Assembly (NCBI RefSeq): GCF_028748145.1
Contig: NZ_CP118181.1
Span: 124,001-188,000, forward strand
DNA length: 64,000 nt
Direction of reading: 5' to 3'
Origin: Entomospira culicis
GTDB taxonomy: Bacteria > Spirochaetota > Spirochaetia > WRBN01
The notes under the pieces were generated by a model that worked only from the letters and a program-made list of their open reading frames with translations, made no database searches and was not told the DNA's origin. Of this stretch, positions 36,347-44,675 are shown one piece after another; positions within the stretch are counted from its first letter, which is position 1; every line of letters starts with the position of its first letter. A program made the translations under genes and the position numbers.

Positions 36347-37882
36347 GTGATTAAATATAGGATATGGATCGGCGTCGTGTGGCTGGTGTTGAGCATCCAT
36401 GGGAGCTGGGCGCAGGAGGAGGATATTCTCGATCCTGAAGATCGGCAGGAGGTGGATGAAGATGCTCCACCTAGAGAGCCGGTGCATGCGTTTTTTATGT
36501 ACGGACACGTAGACATGCGCGGTTGGGCAGGGCCGCGCTTAACGTCGCCTAGCTCGGTGAGTGGGCAGAATATCTTTCCGGGGGGATTACCTCGCCCCGA
36601 TCGTCCGCAAGTGGGTGATTTGTACGGCGGTGCGCGGGTGATCAATACCTTTTTGGGGTTGGAGTATCTCTATGAAACCTTCTTCGGCACGGTACTAGAA
36701 CTCAATTTTGAGGGGAACATGGCCGATTTTTCGCTCTTTTTTGATCAGGATACGGTGAGTGTTCGGCGTGCTTATGGTTGGATTGATGTGTTGCGTTGGC
36801 TCAATCGGGATAAGGATATTGGATTAAAATTTTGGGTGGGTCAACTTAGTTTTGAGGAGGAACCCGCCTTTACTGCTCCACATCGCTTGGGCGGTAGCGC
36901 GACGAATTTTCGTCTATCCACCCAGTTGGAGCTCTTTCGGGCGGCGATGTTTGACACCCTACTCTGGCGTATCGATATGCCGGTGTATGCGGTGCAGGAT
37001 TATGTGGATTTGAGCTTTACGGTTACCAGTGATCTCGATTTTAGTCGCGCGCACAATGGCTGGACGATTATGGGGGAGGTTACGGCGAATCGTATTCGTC
37101 TGGGCTCGGTGGCGACGGTGGGTATTAATATGTATTATCACCACTGGCAGGGTGGCGATCCTAAAAACCCCGATGAACTTTGGGTAGCCGAAAGTGGCAA
37201 TACGCGTCATAATAATTTTAGCGGACGCGGGCTCTTTGGCAGTCATCTGGTGGGGACGAGCGCCAATATTACGTTTCATTTGCCCCAACGCATGCGTGTT
37301 AATATCGGTTTCATGGGCGACTATCAGTGGTATTTTGGCGACTATTTGATTCAACGCTTCGAGGAAAATTTCAATGTGGTGGAGACCAATGGCCGACTGG
37401 ATACCTACTTTGGTCAACGTAAAGGATCGGTAGCCTTTCAGACGGGAGTTCACTTTGTCCACCCCGATTGGGTGAGTATATGGGCGGGTTGGATCAATCG
37501 CGCGACGGATATGCTGGGTTTTAGCCACGATGAAGGCGTGATTGGCATGCGATCGAATGGGTATCTTGCGTTGCGTTTAGACTTTTTAATGTTCGACGCG
37601 GCGCATGGCTTGAGTTTTTACAATGGAATTGCTATTGGTCTCACCGAGGCTCGCCCTGGCGCGTGGGATCAAATGGGGCGTATCGGTTATGATATCGGGT
37701 TAGCCTATCGGCCTGTAGATGGGTTTTTAGTGCGTACCGGCTGGCATGCGGGGTCGTGGTTTTTAGGCCAAATCGTCGCGCCCGGTAATAGCCCCTCTCG
37801 CAGTAGAGACGGGCAATTCTATATTCGTATCCAATGGGCCATGCGCGCCCAGCTTTGGAGTAGTGAAAAGGCTGAAAATTAA
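36347..37882 (+). CDS. outer-membrane beta-barrel protein, paralogue A
   Basis: 511 residues. Signal peptide (about 1-22, ending SWAQ), an acidic spacer of about 25 residues, then amphipathic strands typical of an outer-membrane barrel, closing with an aromatic strand (GQFYIRIQWAM). It shares landmarks in the same order with the protein at 38843: RGWAGPR, SDLDFSR, YHHWQGGDP, FGSHLVG, YQWYFGDY, GQRKGS and RTGWHAGSWFLG. The start is GTG 36347, with AAGGA 7 nt upstream. Probably a porin or surface protein; no family name is certain. Confidence 0.78.
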   Translation: MIKYRIWIGVVWLVLSIHGSWAQEEDILDPEDRQEVDEDAPPREPVHAFFMYGHVDMRGWAGPRLTSPSSVSGQNIFPGGLPRPDRPQVGDLYGGARVINTFLGLEYLYETFFGTVLELNFEGNMADFSLFFDQDTVSVRRAYGWIDVLRWLNRDKDIGLKFWVGQLSFEEEPAFTAPHRLGGSATNFRLSTQLELFRAAMFDTLLWRIDMPVYAVQDYVDLSFTVTSDLDFSRAHNGWTIMGEVTANRIRLGSVATVGINMYYHHWQGGDPKNPDELWVAESGNTRHNNFSGRGLFGSHLVGTSANITFHLPQRMRVNIGFMGDYQWYFGDYLIQRFEENFNVVETNGRLDTYFGQRKGSVAFQTGVHFVHPDWVSIWAGWINRATDMLGFSHDEGVIGMRSNGYLALRLDFLMFDAAHGLSFYNGIAIGLTEARPGAWDQMGRIGYDIGLAYRPVDGFLVRTGWHAGSWFLGQIVAPGNSPSRSRDGQFYIRIQWAMRAQLWSSEKAEN

Positions 37883-37936
37883 TGTTCTTATAATAAATAT
37901 ATGGCTGTAGGTACGAAAATTTTTCTAAAAAAATGC

Positions 37937-37965
37937 TTGACAGCCATAAATAAGCATTGTATGAT
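37937..37965 (+). promoter_or_regulatory. promoter of the 38009-40297 pair
   Basis: TTGACA (37937-37942), a 17-bp spacer, and TATGAT (37960-37965), near consensus. TAGGAGG (37996-38002) is 6 nt before the ATG at 38009. Confidence 0.82.
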
Positions 37966-38008
37966 TAAGGTATATACAATCTGTAGTATAATGACTAGGA
38001 GGAATAGA

Positions 38009-38806
38009 ATGAAGAAAAAATTACTCGCTTTGATGTTATTGTTGACATCTTTTACCCTTTGGGCAGAAGAGCCAACGCTCAACCCCACCAGCGAAGAGCT
38101 AAAGGCAGCGGGACAGCGTATTTTTCAGAATGAGACTGGCGGGAAAAAAGAGTTGCTGGTGCATTGGAATGTGGGCGAAGATTTTCCTTCGTTGGGCATT
38201 GGACACTTTATTTGGTTTAAGCGTGGCGCGAACGAACCTTTTACCGAGAGTTTTCCTGGCTTAGTGAAGGCGTATCTGGATAATGGCTATAAGTCTAGCG
38301 ATTTGCCTAAGATTATGACGGCAACCCCTTATGCACCATGGAATAGTCGGGAGGAATTTCTCGCAAAGAAAGAGGCTAACGATAAGGATATCTTAGCATT
38401 AATCGACTTTCTTTATGAACACCAAGAGGTACAAGTTCGTTATATTATGGATAGATTGGTGGCTGCCTTACCTTTAATGATGGAGGCAAGTAGCCGTCCT
38501 GATCATGTGAAGCAACAATTTTATCGGGTTGCCCAGAGTCCTGGTGGTTTTTATCCGTTAATTGACTATGTCAATTTTAAGGGGGAGGGCATTAATCCGA
38601 ACGAACGCTACAAAAATGTGGGCTGGGGATTGTTGCAGGTATTGGAGACGATGAAAGGCACCAAGACCGGTAAGCCTGCGTTGAAAGATTTCTCTAGTGC
38701 AGCGGCAAAGGTACTCAACCAACGCATCAAGCTCTCTCCTATCGAACGCGGGGAAGATCGTTGGCGCGAAGGATGGATGGCACGTGTACGCACTTATGCG
38801 CAGTAG
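38009..38806 (+). CDS. secreted protein with a lysozyme-like motif
   Basis: 265 residues from ATG 38009 (TAGGAGG 6 nt upstream; the open frame to 37901 runs through the promoter and is rejected). Signal peptide about 1-19 (SFTLWA). Residues 42-66 place a Glu (NETGG), a Trp/Asp stretch and then SLGIGHF, which resembles the Glu ... TIGIGH active-site arrangement of phage-type (T4) lysozymes. The rest is helical. If the resemblance is real it would cut peptidoglycan in the periplasm. I know similar 'GIGHF' hypothetical proteins in other bacteria, but not a proven activity. It is followed by the second barrel protein, with only 36 nt between. Confidence 0.7.
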   Translation: MKKKLLALMLLLTSFTLWAEEPTLNPTSEELKAAGQRIFQNETGGKKELLVHWNVGEDFPSLGIGHFIWFKRGANEPFTESFPGLVKAYLDNGYKSSDLPKIMTATPYAPWNSREEFLAKKEANDKDILALIDFLYEHQEVQVRYIMDRLVAALPLMMEASSRPDHVKQQFYRVAQSPGGFYPLIDYVNFKGEGINPNERYKNVGWGLLQVLETMKGTKTGKPALKDFSSAAAKVLNQRIKLSPIERGEDRWREGWMARVRTYAQ

Positions 38807-38842
38807 GTAGGTGCTGGTTGGCTTAATAAGGAGAGAAAAGTG

Positions 38843-40297
38843 ATGAAAAAGTGGATACAATTTGCAATGACGGGGGCGCTAAGCATTTTAAGCTTTGGTC
38901 AGCTCTATGCGCAAAGTCATACCTTTACCGTTGTGGCTGGGGTGGATGCACGTGGCTGGGTAGGCCCTCGGGTTACAGGTCCAGATACACTCTTTGGTCT
39001 ACGGGGTAAAGAGGGCGACTTAGTGGGTGGGGCGAATTTGGTCTCTACCTATTTGGGATTTAACTATATGTATGGGCCTTTTGCCGGTGCAACCATTCAG
39101 CTTAACTTACAGGGTGTGGGTACTAACTTCTATATGAATAACCCTAACTCTATCGGTGTGGGTGTACGTCGAGCTTTTGGTTGGGTGGATCCTTTAGGCT
39201 TGTTGGGGAAAAATGAGGCGATTGGCTTGAAGTTCTCTGCGGGATACCTGCACTTTGAGGCTTGGGAAGGATTGAATGCGCCCAGTTGGCAGGGAGGTCC
39301 TGCGACGGCCTTTGAGATGGGAACGAGTGCGGTGATGACGCGCGCGTTTCAGTTGGATCAGTTAGCTTGGCGCTTGGATATGCCGATTAATGCGATTCGT
39401 GATTTTAAATTGAATTTTGCCGCGGTGAGCGACTTGGATTTTAGTCGTAATGGCTATGGTTGGTCTATGCTTGGCGAGGTAACAGCCTCTGATATTCGCT
39501 TTGGCATGTGGGGGCAGATGGGCATAAATGCGCACTATCACCATTGGCAGGGAGGCGATCCACGTCTTGGTAAGGGCGAAGAGTGGAAGCCAATGATGAC
39601 CGAGCAGTTGGAGGATTCCAATAACGTAATGGCAACGCAAATCGGTAGTCACTTTCGTGGTGGTGAAGGCATTTTTGGTAGCCATTTGGTAGGCGGAAGC
39701 TTCAATTTTAAATTCTTCTTGCCTGAAAACGCCACCATTACCGTGGGTATGATTACGGATTATCAGTGGTACTATGGTAGCTATCGTTTATTACGCTACA
39801 AAGAAGATTTTGATATGAACCTAGAGAGTGGCTTAGTGGATACGGATGCGGTGTACTTTGGAGAACGTAAGGGGAGTTTATCTTATGAGGCTGGTATCAA
39901 TGTGCATGTTCCTGAGTGGGTTACCATTAACGCTGCGTGGGTGGCACGTGTCTTTGGAAGCTTTGGATTTACGCCAGATGAAGGGATCATGGGTAGACGC
40001 CCCAATACATTTGTCTCCTTACGCACCGATTGGCATGTGATGGAGGGCTTCTCTCGTATCACCCCCTTTGCAGGAATTTCCGTAGGTGTGCAAGAGGCAC
40101 GTACTGGGTTCTGGGATCAAGTAGGGCGCATCGGCTATGAGGTGGGTCTCTCCTACAAGCCTATCGATAAGATTAATATTCGTACGGGATGGCATGCAGG
40201 ATCTAACTTTTTGGGTGCCATCGCCGACCCTGGTTTGGTTAAGAGCCGAAATGGACACTTCTATTTACGCTTTAACTGGGCAATGAATACCTATTAG
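38843..40297 (+). CDS. outer-membrane beta-barrel protein, paralogue B
   Basis: 484 residues from ATG 38843 (AAGGAGAG 7 nt upstream). Signal peptide (about 1-23, QLYAQS), then a barrel with the landmarks listed for paralogue A: RGWVGPR, SDLDFSR, YHHWQGGDP, FGSHLVGG, YQWYYGSY, GERKGS and RTGWHAGSNFLG. It lacks the acidic N-terminal spacer of A. The last strand (GHFYLRFNWAMNTY) ends in aromatic residues, as required for barrel assembly. It has no promoter of its own and is probably transcribed with the lysozyme-like gene. Confidence 0.78.
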   Translation: MKKWIQFAMTGALSILSFGQLYAQSHTFTVVAGVDARGWVGPRVTGPDTLFGLRGKEGDLVGGANLVSTYLGFNYMYGPFAGATIQLNLQGVGTNFYMNNPNSIGVGVRRAFGWVDPLGLLGKNEAIGLKFSAGYLHFEAWEGLNAPSWQGGPATAFEMGTSAVMTRAFQLDQLAWRLDMPINAIRDFKLNFAAVSDLDFSRNGYGWSMLGEVTASDIRFGMWGQMGINAHYHHWQGGDPRLGKGEEWKPMMTEQLEDSNNVMATQIGSHFRGGEGIFGSHLVGGSFNFKFFLPENATITVGMITDYQWYYGSYRLLRYKEDFDMNLESGLVDTDAVYFGERKGSLSYEAGINVHVPEWVTINAAWVARVFGSFGFTPDEGIMGRRPNTFVSLRTDWHVMEGFSRITPFAGISVGVQEARTGFWDQVGRIGYEVGLSYKPIDKINIRTGWHAGSNFLGAIADPGLVKSRNGHFYLRFNWAMNTY

Positions 40298-40331
40298 TTG
40301 TTGTTTTAACGAAAAAAGAGAGCAGAGGTAC

Positions 40332-40361
40332 TTGACAAAGTATCTCTCTTTCGTTTATACT
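40332..40361 (+). promoter_or_regulatory. promoter of tRNA-Pro(UGG)
   Basis: TTGACA (40332-40337), an 18-bp spacer, and TATACT (40356-40361), 11 nt before the tRNA 5' end. Confidence 0.8.
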
Positions 40362-40372
40362 ATTGAGGAAAT

Positions 40373-40445
40373 CGGGGTGTCGCCTAGCGGCTATGGCGCC
40401 TGCTTTGGGAGCAGGATATCGCAGGTTCGAGTCCTGCCATCCCGA
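40373..40445 (+). tRNA. tRNA-Pro, anticodon UGG
   Basis: The acceptor stem CGGGGTG pairs with CATCCCG (one G-U pair). The anticodon arm is CCTGC-TTTGGGA-GCAGG, with anticodon TGG. The T arm is GCAGG-TTCGAGT-CCTGC. The 3' CCA is not encoded (the next bases are CTT). It reads CCA and CCG codons, and with wobble all Pro codons. Confidence 0.95.
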
Positions 40446-40483
40446 CTTATCAATCACGAAGAAAGTGATTATTAATGGAAAGC

Positions 40484-40515
40484 AAAAAGATCTCTATATG
40501 AAGAGATCTTTTTCT
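40484..40515 (+). terminator. terminator after tRNA-Pro(UGG)
   Basis: A perfect 12-bp stem, AAAAAGATCTCT (40484-40495), loop ATATGA, AGAGATCTTTTT (40502-40513). The A/U-rich symmetry means it can work in both directions. A smaller 6-bp hairpin (AATCAC / GTGATT) lies between it and the tRNA. Confidence 0.9.
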
Positions 40516-40593
40516 CTTTAAATCGTAGCAATACCCACTAGTAATAATCAGTAAAATGCGTTATACTAAAGAGGTGGAGAAGGGGCGAGAAGC

Positions 40594-40941
40594 ATGCAAG
40601 CATCGAACTATTTTTTAAGCAAAGTTAAGCAGGCGCATAAGCATCAACGAGAGGATGCCACCTTTGACGTTGAGGCATCGATTGCTGATTACTTTGTGCG
40701 TATTGTGGGGCTTCCAGAACCTATGGCTAGAGAGCTCTATGACGCGCATGCTACCTCGCCAGAGCAACTGGCTTGTGTGATTGACTTTTTTCATAATGAA
40801 CTAGAAAAGAGTGCGCACGAGCAATTGAGTGATGGGCAGTGGCAAGAGATTGTCGAGATGATCGATCGCTACGCCAAGCGACATGAAATTGATCATCTTC
40901 AAGAGCTAATGCAGTATCTATTGGATATTGGTCAACTGTAG
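40594..40941 (+). CDS. unknown 115-residue protein
   Basis: 115 residues, predicted all-helical and cytoplasmic, with many His, Glu and Gln (ASIADYFVRIVGLPEPMARELYDAHATSPEQL). AGAAGGGG lies upstream of the ATG, and a TATACT at about 40563 could be a -10 box. It is 19 nt upstream of the P-loop/Asp23 gene and probably cotranscribed. No family recognised. Confidence 0.65.
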   Translation: MQASNYFLSKVKQAHKHQREDATFDVEASIADYFVRIVGLPEPMARELYDAHATSPEQLACVIDFFHNELEKSAHEQLSDGQWQEIVEMIDRYAKRHEIDHLQELMQYLLDIGQL

Positions 40942-40960
40942 GCAAGAGAGAGCGAAACCG

Positions 40961-41869
40961 ATGGCGAACAAAGATGATGCAAGCTTTGGCGCTAAGGTCA
41001 TAAACCAGATTACAAATATTCGCTGGATACTAAAAGGTGTCAAGGTTTATGCCTTGGTGGGAAAGAGCGGGACAGGCAAGAGTTTTAGGGCAAAGTTGAT
41101 TGCCGAGAAGCATGACATCGATATTATTGTCGATGATGGGCTCTTGATCTTGCGTAATAAAATCCTTGCCGGCAAGAGCGCTAAGAATGAGCGCTACTCG
41201 CTTAATGCGGTGCGTACAGCGATTTTTGATGAGGCTTTACACCGTCAAGAGGCGATTACTGCGCTAGAGAGTGTCAAATTTAAGAAGATTCTCTTGCTTG
41301 GCACTAGCGACCGCATGGTAGAGAAGATTGCCGAACGGCTCAATTTGCCTGAAATTTTCAAAATTATCCGTATTGAAGAGATCTCTACCCCCGAGGAGAT
41401 CGCCATTGCGCGGCGTAACCGTAGTGAGGGTAAGCACGTTATTCCCGTGCCTGTAGTGGAGATTCAACAGCGTTTGCCTCATCTTATTTATGATAGGATT
41501 AGTCTCTTTTTTAAGGGATCGAAGGGATTTTTTAAAAAAAAGACCAATCAAGAGGTGGAAAAAACGGTGGTACGCCCGCAATTTCAGGATGGTAAACGCG
41601 GTGCAGTTACCATTAGTGAAGCGGCGATTAGTCAGATGGTGCTTCACTGTGTGCAGGAGTTTGATGGCTCGATTCGTCCAGAAAAAGTGCGTATTCGTCG
41701 CACTAATGGCGATCAATTTATCGTGCGTCTGACCATTGCCACGACCTACAAAGCCCAGATGAGTCAGACGCTTTATGACCTGCAGACCTTTATTGTACGG
41801 GGTATCGAGAAGTATACGGGCGTAATTTTAAAAGAAGTCCATATCTCGGTAGGTAAAATGATTAAATAA
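40961..41869 (+). CDS. P-loop NTPase fused to an Asp23-like domain
   Basis: 302 residues from ATG 40961. The N-terminal ~180 residues are a P-loop domain with Walker A GKSGTGKS (34-41) and a Walker B-like IIVDD (55-59). A basic linker follows (FFKGSKGFFKKK). The C-terminal part (about 212-300) has the Asp23/Gls24 pattern: 'ISEAAISQMVLHCVQEFDG', then two strands and 'LQ.FI.RGIEKYTGV...EVHISVGKM'. Asp23 proteins are membrane-associated envelope stress factors in Firmicutes. The fusion suggests an ATP-dependent envelope or RNA-linked role. No close named family comes to mind. Only GAGAGAG is seen as Shine-Dalgarno. Confidence 0.72.
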   Translation: MANKDDASFGAKVINQITNIRWILKGVKVYALVGKSGTGKSFRAKLIAEKHDIDIIVDDGLLILRNKILAGKSAKNERYSLNAVRTAIFDEALHRQEAITALESVKFKKILLLGTSDRMVEKIAERLNLPEIFKIIRIEEISTPEEIAIARRNRSEGKHVIPVPVVEIQQRLPHLIYDRISLFFKGSKGFFKKKTNQEVEKTVVRPQFQDGKRGAVTISEAAISQMVLHCVQEFDGSIRPEKVRIRRTNGDQFIVRLTIATTYKAQMSQTLYDLQTFIVRGIEKYTGVILKEVHISVGKMIK

Positions 41870-41968
41870 GGCAATTTTTTGCTGGTCAATCATAATTTTT
41901 AGAGGATTTTACCGATAGGTTAAGAGAGAGTCAATAATTTTTTGCGATAACGAGGAAAGAAGAGAGCA

Positions 41969-43453
41969 ATGATGAGCGTACGTCGACTTTTAGTCATATT
42001 AGTATTTCTGCCATGGACAATAAATGCACAGGAGCTGGAGGCAGATGCGCCTTTAGCCGATAATATCCCTGCGCAAAGTTCTCCTACCCCCATTGAAAAC
42101 GTCTTGCCTACCTCCGAGGATATGCCTAAAGAAGGTTTTAGAGAGAGTGTTTATCCCGATATTCCAGCATTTTTTGTCCCCAAAACAGTCATTTACCAAA
42201 TTTACAACGGACAAACCAACGACTTATTGCAGACGCCTGAAGCGCAATCTTTAATGCAAAATCTTACGACTTACGCTAAATACTATCAGGCGCCGTGGTA
42301 CTTTTTGAATTTTACCCAAATTCTTGGAGAGAGGCATCCCTTTAAGGTTCGTTATTTTACCAAACAAGAGGATTTTCAGTCGGCACTAGTTGCCCTTAGT
42401 GGCGATGAGAGTTTTCATCAGCGCACAGATTTTATCACCGTGCAAGAGGCTGATGGTGAGGTCGTTCTCTACCTTTATGGGGTTACTAATCCTTTACGCA
42501 GAGAGCAATTATTAAGACGTCAAGGGTTTATTCAATTCGCCACGATCGCAATGCCCACCCTGCCTATGCTCTTGCGTGATGGCTTTTCCCTTTACTTTGA
42601 GGATATCCACCTGCACATTGATATTCGCCAGATTATCCGCAACCGCACTTTCTATAAAAATATCACGAGCGTTCCTGCTCTTTACACCTTAAGCACCGAT
42701 GAGAGGGGTGAGGAGTATTACACTTTTAGTGATGATGCGCGCTATGCTTGGCTGCTTATTCATTATCTTTATAGTGCCTATTCGCTAGAGAAAGATGCAC
42801 TGCCTGATGTAAGCTGGGAATTTCAGTACTTATTGACAGAGCTTGAGTATATTGTGCCTGAAGAGGAGACGTTATTGGCGGTGATTCAAGCCAACAATGC
42901 GCTTTTGGCCGAGCGCTTGGATGGGTTTTTTGCGCAGGACATTCAGATTGTTTTGCGTGAGCATTTAGGCAATACGAAGAATCATCATCAAGCTTATCTT
43001 GCGGGTATGCAACTCTTTGAGCAAGAAGATTTTATCGGTGCGCGAAAACTCTTTTTGGAGGCTGCCTTTAGTCTTGAAGAGTATTATCAACCTCGCTATG
43101 CAATTGCGCGTATCGCTTTGTATGATTTAGCGTCGCTTAGAACGCAGGAGCAAGCACTTAGAGAGGAACTAGAGAGCTTTGTTGATCCAAAACCAGCGGA
43201 GCTTCAATCTAAATTAGAGGCGTTAGAAGAGCAAATTGCCCGTCAAACCTTAGAGGCGCGCTACTATTTAAATGAAGCAAAAATCTTGATTGAACACCAT
43301 TTAAAGTACGGCGATATCAGTGATACTGTGCGTCAAGAGATGGAAGAATTTCATGCACGCATCCTGCGCTTCTATGAAACGGATGCCACCCTGTCGCCAG
43401 AGAGTGCTTATGGGGCGATGCCTAGTGGCGATGAAGGTAGCGATCGCTACTAG
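41969..43453 (+). CDS. secreted degenerate-peptidase-like protein, copy 1
   Basis: 494 residues with a signal peptide (about 1-20, WTINAQ). Residues 183-212 (LRRQGFIQFATIAMPTLPMLLRDGFSLYFED) align by eye with the gluzincin pattern 'HExxH ... LxEGxAxYxE', but the HExxH is missing (RQGFIQF instead). The C-terminal half contains a helical repeat region (ARKLFLEAAFSLEEYYQPRYA, coiled coil 393-430). It is followed 61 nt later by a shorter paralogue. Probably a non-catalytic binding module on the periplasmic side. GAGGAAAGAAGAGAG is the Shine-Dalgarno. Confidence 0.62.
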   Translation: MMSVRRLLVILVFLPWTINAQELEADAPLADNIPAQSSPTPIENVLPTSEDMPKEGFRESVYPDIPAFFVPKTVIYQIYNGQTNDLLQTPEAQSLMQNLTTYAKYYQAPWYFLNFTQILGERHPFKVRYFTKQEDFQSALVALSGDESFHQRTDFITVQEADGEVVLYLYGVTNPLRREQLLRRQGFIQFATIAMPTLPMLLRDGFSLYFEDIHLHIDIRQIIRNRTFYKNITSVPALYTLSTDERGEEYYTFSDDARYAWLLIHYLYSAYSLEKDALPDVSWEFQYLLTELEYIVPEEETLLAVIQANNALLAERLDGFFAQDIQIVLREHLGNTKNHHQAYLAGMQLFEQEDFIGARKLFLEAAFSLEEYYQPRYAIARIALYDLASLRTQEQALREELESFVDPKPAELQSKLEALEEQIARQTLEARYYLNEAKILIEHHLKYGDISDTVRQEMEEFHARILRFYETDATLSPESAYGAMPSGDEGSDRY

Positions 43454-43514
43454 CATGAGAGTTAAATTTTTGATATAATTCAATAGAGAGATAGAGGACG
43501 GAGGCATCAACAGA

Positions 43515-44675
43515 ATGAAAAAAGTATTATTAATTATCCTAGCCATGGGCTTTGGTTGGTCGGCAACGGCGCAAACCTCGGTGCCTCGTGGGCGCATCAC
43601 CCAATCAAGTCAATCCTACCAACTAGAAAGCGATCTTGATGAGAGTCAAACCAGCGCGATTGCCGTGCAGTTGGAGGCGAGTTTACGCCTCTTTCAACAA
43701 TATTTTGACAATGAAACTGCCGACTGGCCTTTTCGCGTACGTATCTTTGCCAATCATAGTAGCTACTTAGCGGCCTTGTCCACTTTTCCTGCTGAATTTG
43801 ATTTGAGCAATCGAGAGGATTTTCTCTTTTTACTCAACGCTAAGCGCCCAGAGATGAGCGTGCTTTTTGTCTACCCGCGTGCCGATGAGGATGCGATGCG
43901 CGCCTCTCTTTTGAAGAATGGCTTTTTGCAGTACCTTTTTGCGGTAGCTCCGGAGATGTCGAGCTGGCTACGAGAAGGATTAGCGCTCTACTTTGAGATT
44001 GCCACACTTAGCGAGGATGGTTCGGGTTTTGCGGTGCGTGAAAATCATCTTTATCTCGATCGCTTACAGTTAGTACGTACCGATCGCGCGCTTACGTTGA
44101 GCGAACTTTTGTCTTTAGACGATGAGGCCTTTGAGGATAATTTAGAGAGCGCCTTGGCGCACTCTTGGGCCGTGGTCAACTATCTCATGAACGAGCATAA
44201 CGCCACGATGCGGATGATCATTACGCGTGAGTTGACGGGGCGTGGCAATAATCATAGTGAACTTATCGGGTTGACGAGCGACATCGAGCAATACTTTAGC
44301 CGTCCGGGCTTCAATCTCTTAATGGAGCAAGGGCGCGATGCCATTGCACAGGAGGATTATGCAGGAGCTTTGGAGCTCTTTACGCAAGCCTCTAAGGTGA
44401 TGCCCAATTTATGGAGCGCCTATTACTATATGGGGTTGGTCTCCTTTCATTTAGAAGACTTTGATCGTGCATTGGAATTTTATAATGAATCTTTAGCGCT
44501 GGGTGCTTCCGAAGCGCTGATTAATTATGCATTAGGAATGTTGGCGATGGAGCAAGAAGATTACGGATTAGCGCAGAGTTATTTCGATTTAGCCGAAGAG
44601 GGCGATCGCGCGCGATTTGGGCGTCATGTTGCCGAGCAACGCCGTAAGATGGAGAGCATGCAGGAGCTTCAATAA
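43515..44675 (+). CDS. secreted degenerate-peptidase-like TPR protein, copy 2
   Basis: 386 residues, with a signal peptide (about 1-20, GWSATAQ). Residues 135-161 (NGFLQYLFAVAPEMSSWLREGLALYFE) keep the 'W.REG.A.YFE' motif of membrane-anchored gluzincins, but the usual HExxH is replaced by NGFLQYLF. From about 270 on it carries TPR-like repeats (YAGALELFTQASKVMPNLWSAYYYMGLVSF). AGGACGGAGG precedes the ATG, and a TATAAT-like -10 box lies at about 43475. Its stop overlaps the start of the next gene, so the two are coupled. Confidence 0.65.
   Translation: MKKVLLIILAMGFGWSATAQTSVPRGRITQSSQSYQLESDLDESQTSAIAVQLEASLRLFQQYFDNETADWPFRVRIFANHSSYLAALSTFPAEFDLSNREDFLFLLNAKRPEMSVLFVYPRADEDAMRASLLKNGFLQYLFAVAPEMSSWLREGLALYFEIATLSEDGSGFAVRENHLYLDRLQLVRTDRALTLSELLSLDDEAFEDNLESALAHSWAVVNYLMNEHNATMRMIITRELTGRGNNHSELIGLTSDIEQYFSRPGFNLLMEQGRDAIAQEDYAGALELFTQASKVMPNLWSAYYYMGLVSFHLEDFDRALEFYNESLALGASEALINYALGMLAMEQEDYGLAQSYFDLAEEGDRARFGRHVAEQRRKMESMQELQ

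Noticed and set aside
37901-38008. Extended start of the lysozyme-like gene
   Set aside because: These bases hold the near-consensus promoter and TAGGAGG; translation should start at 38009, where the signal peptide begins.
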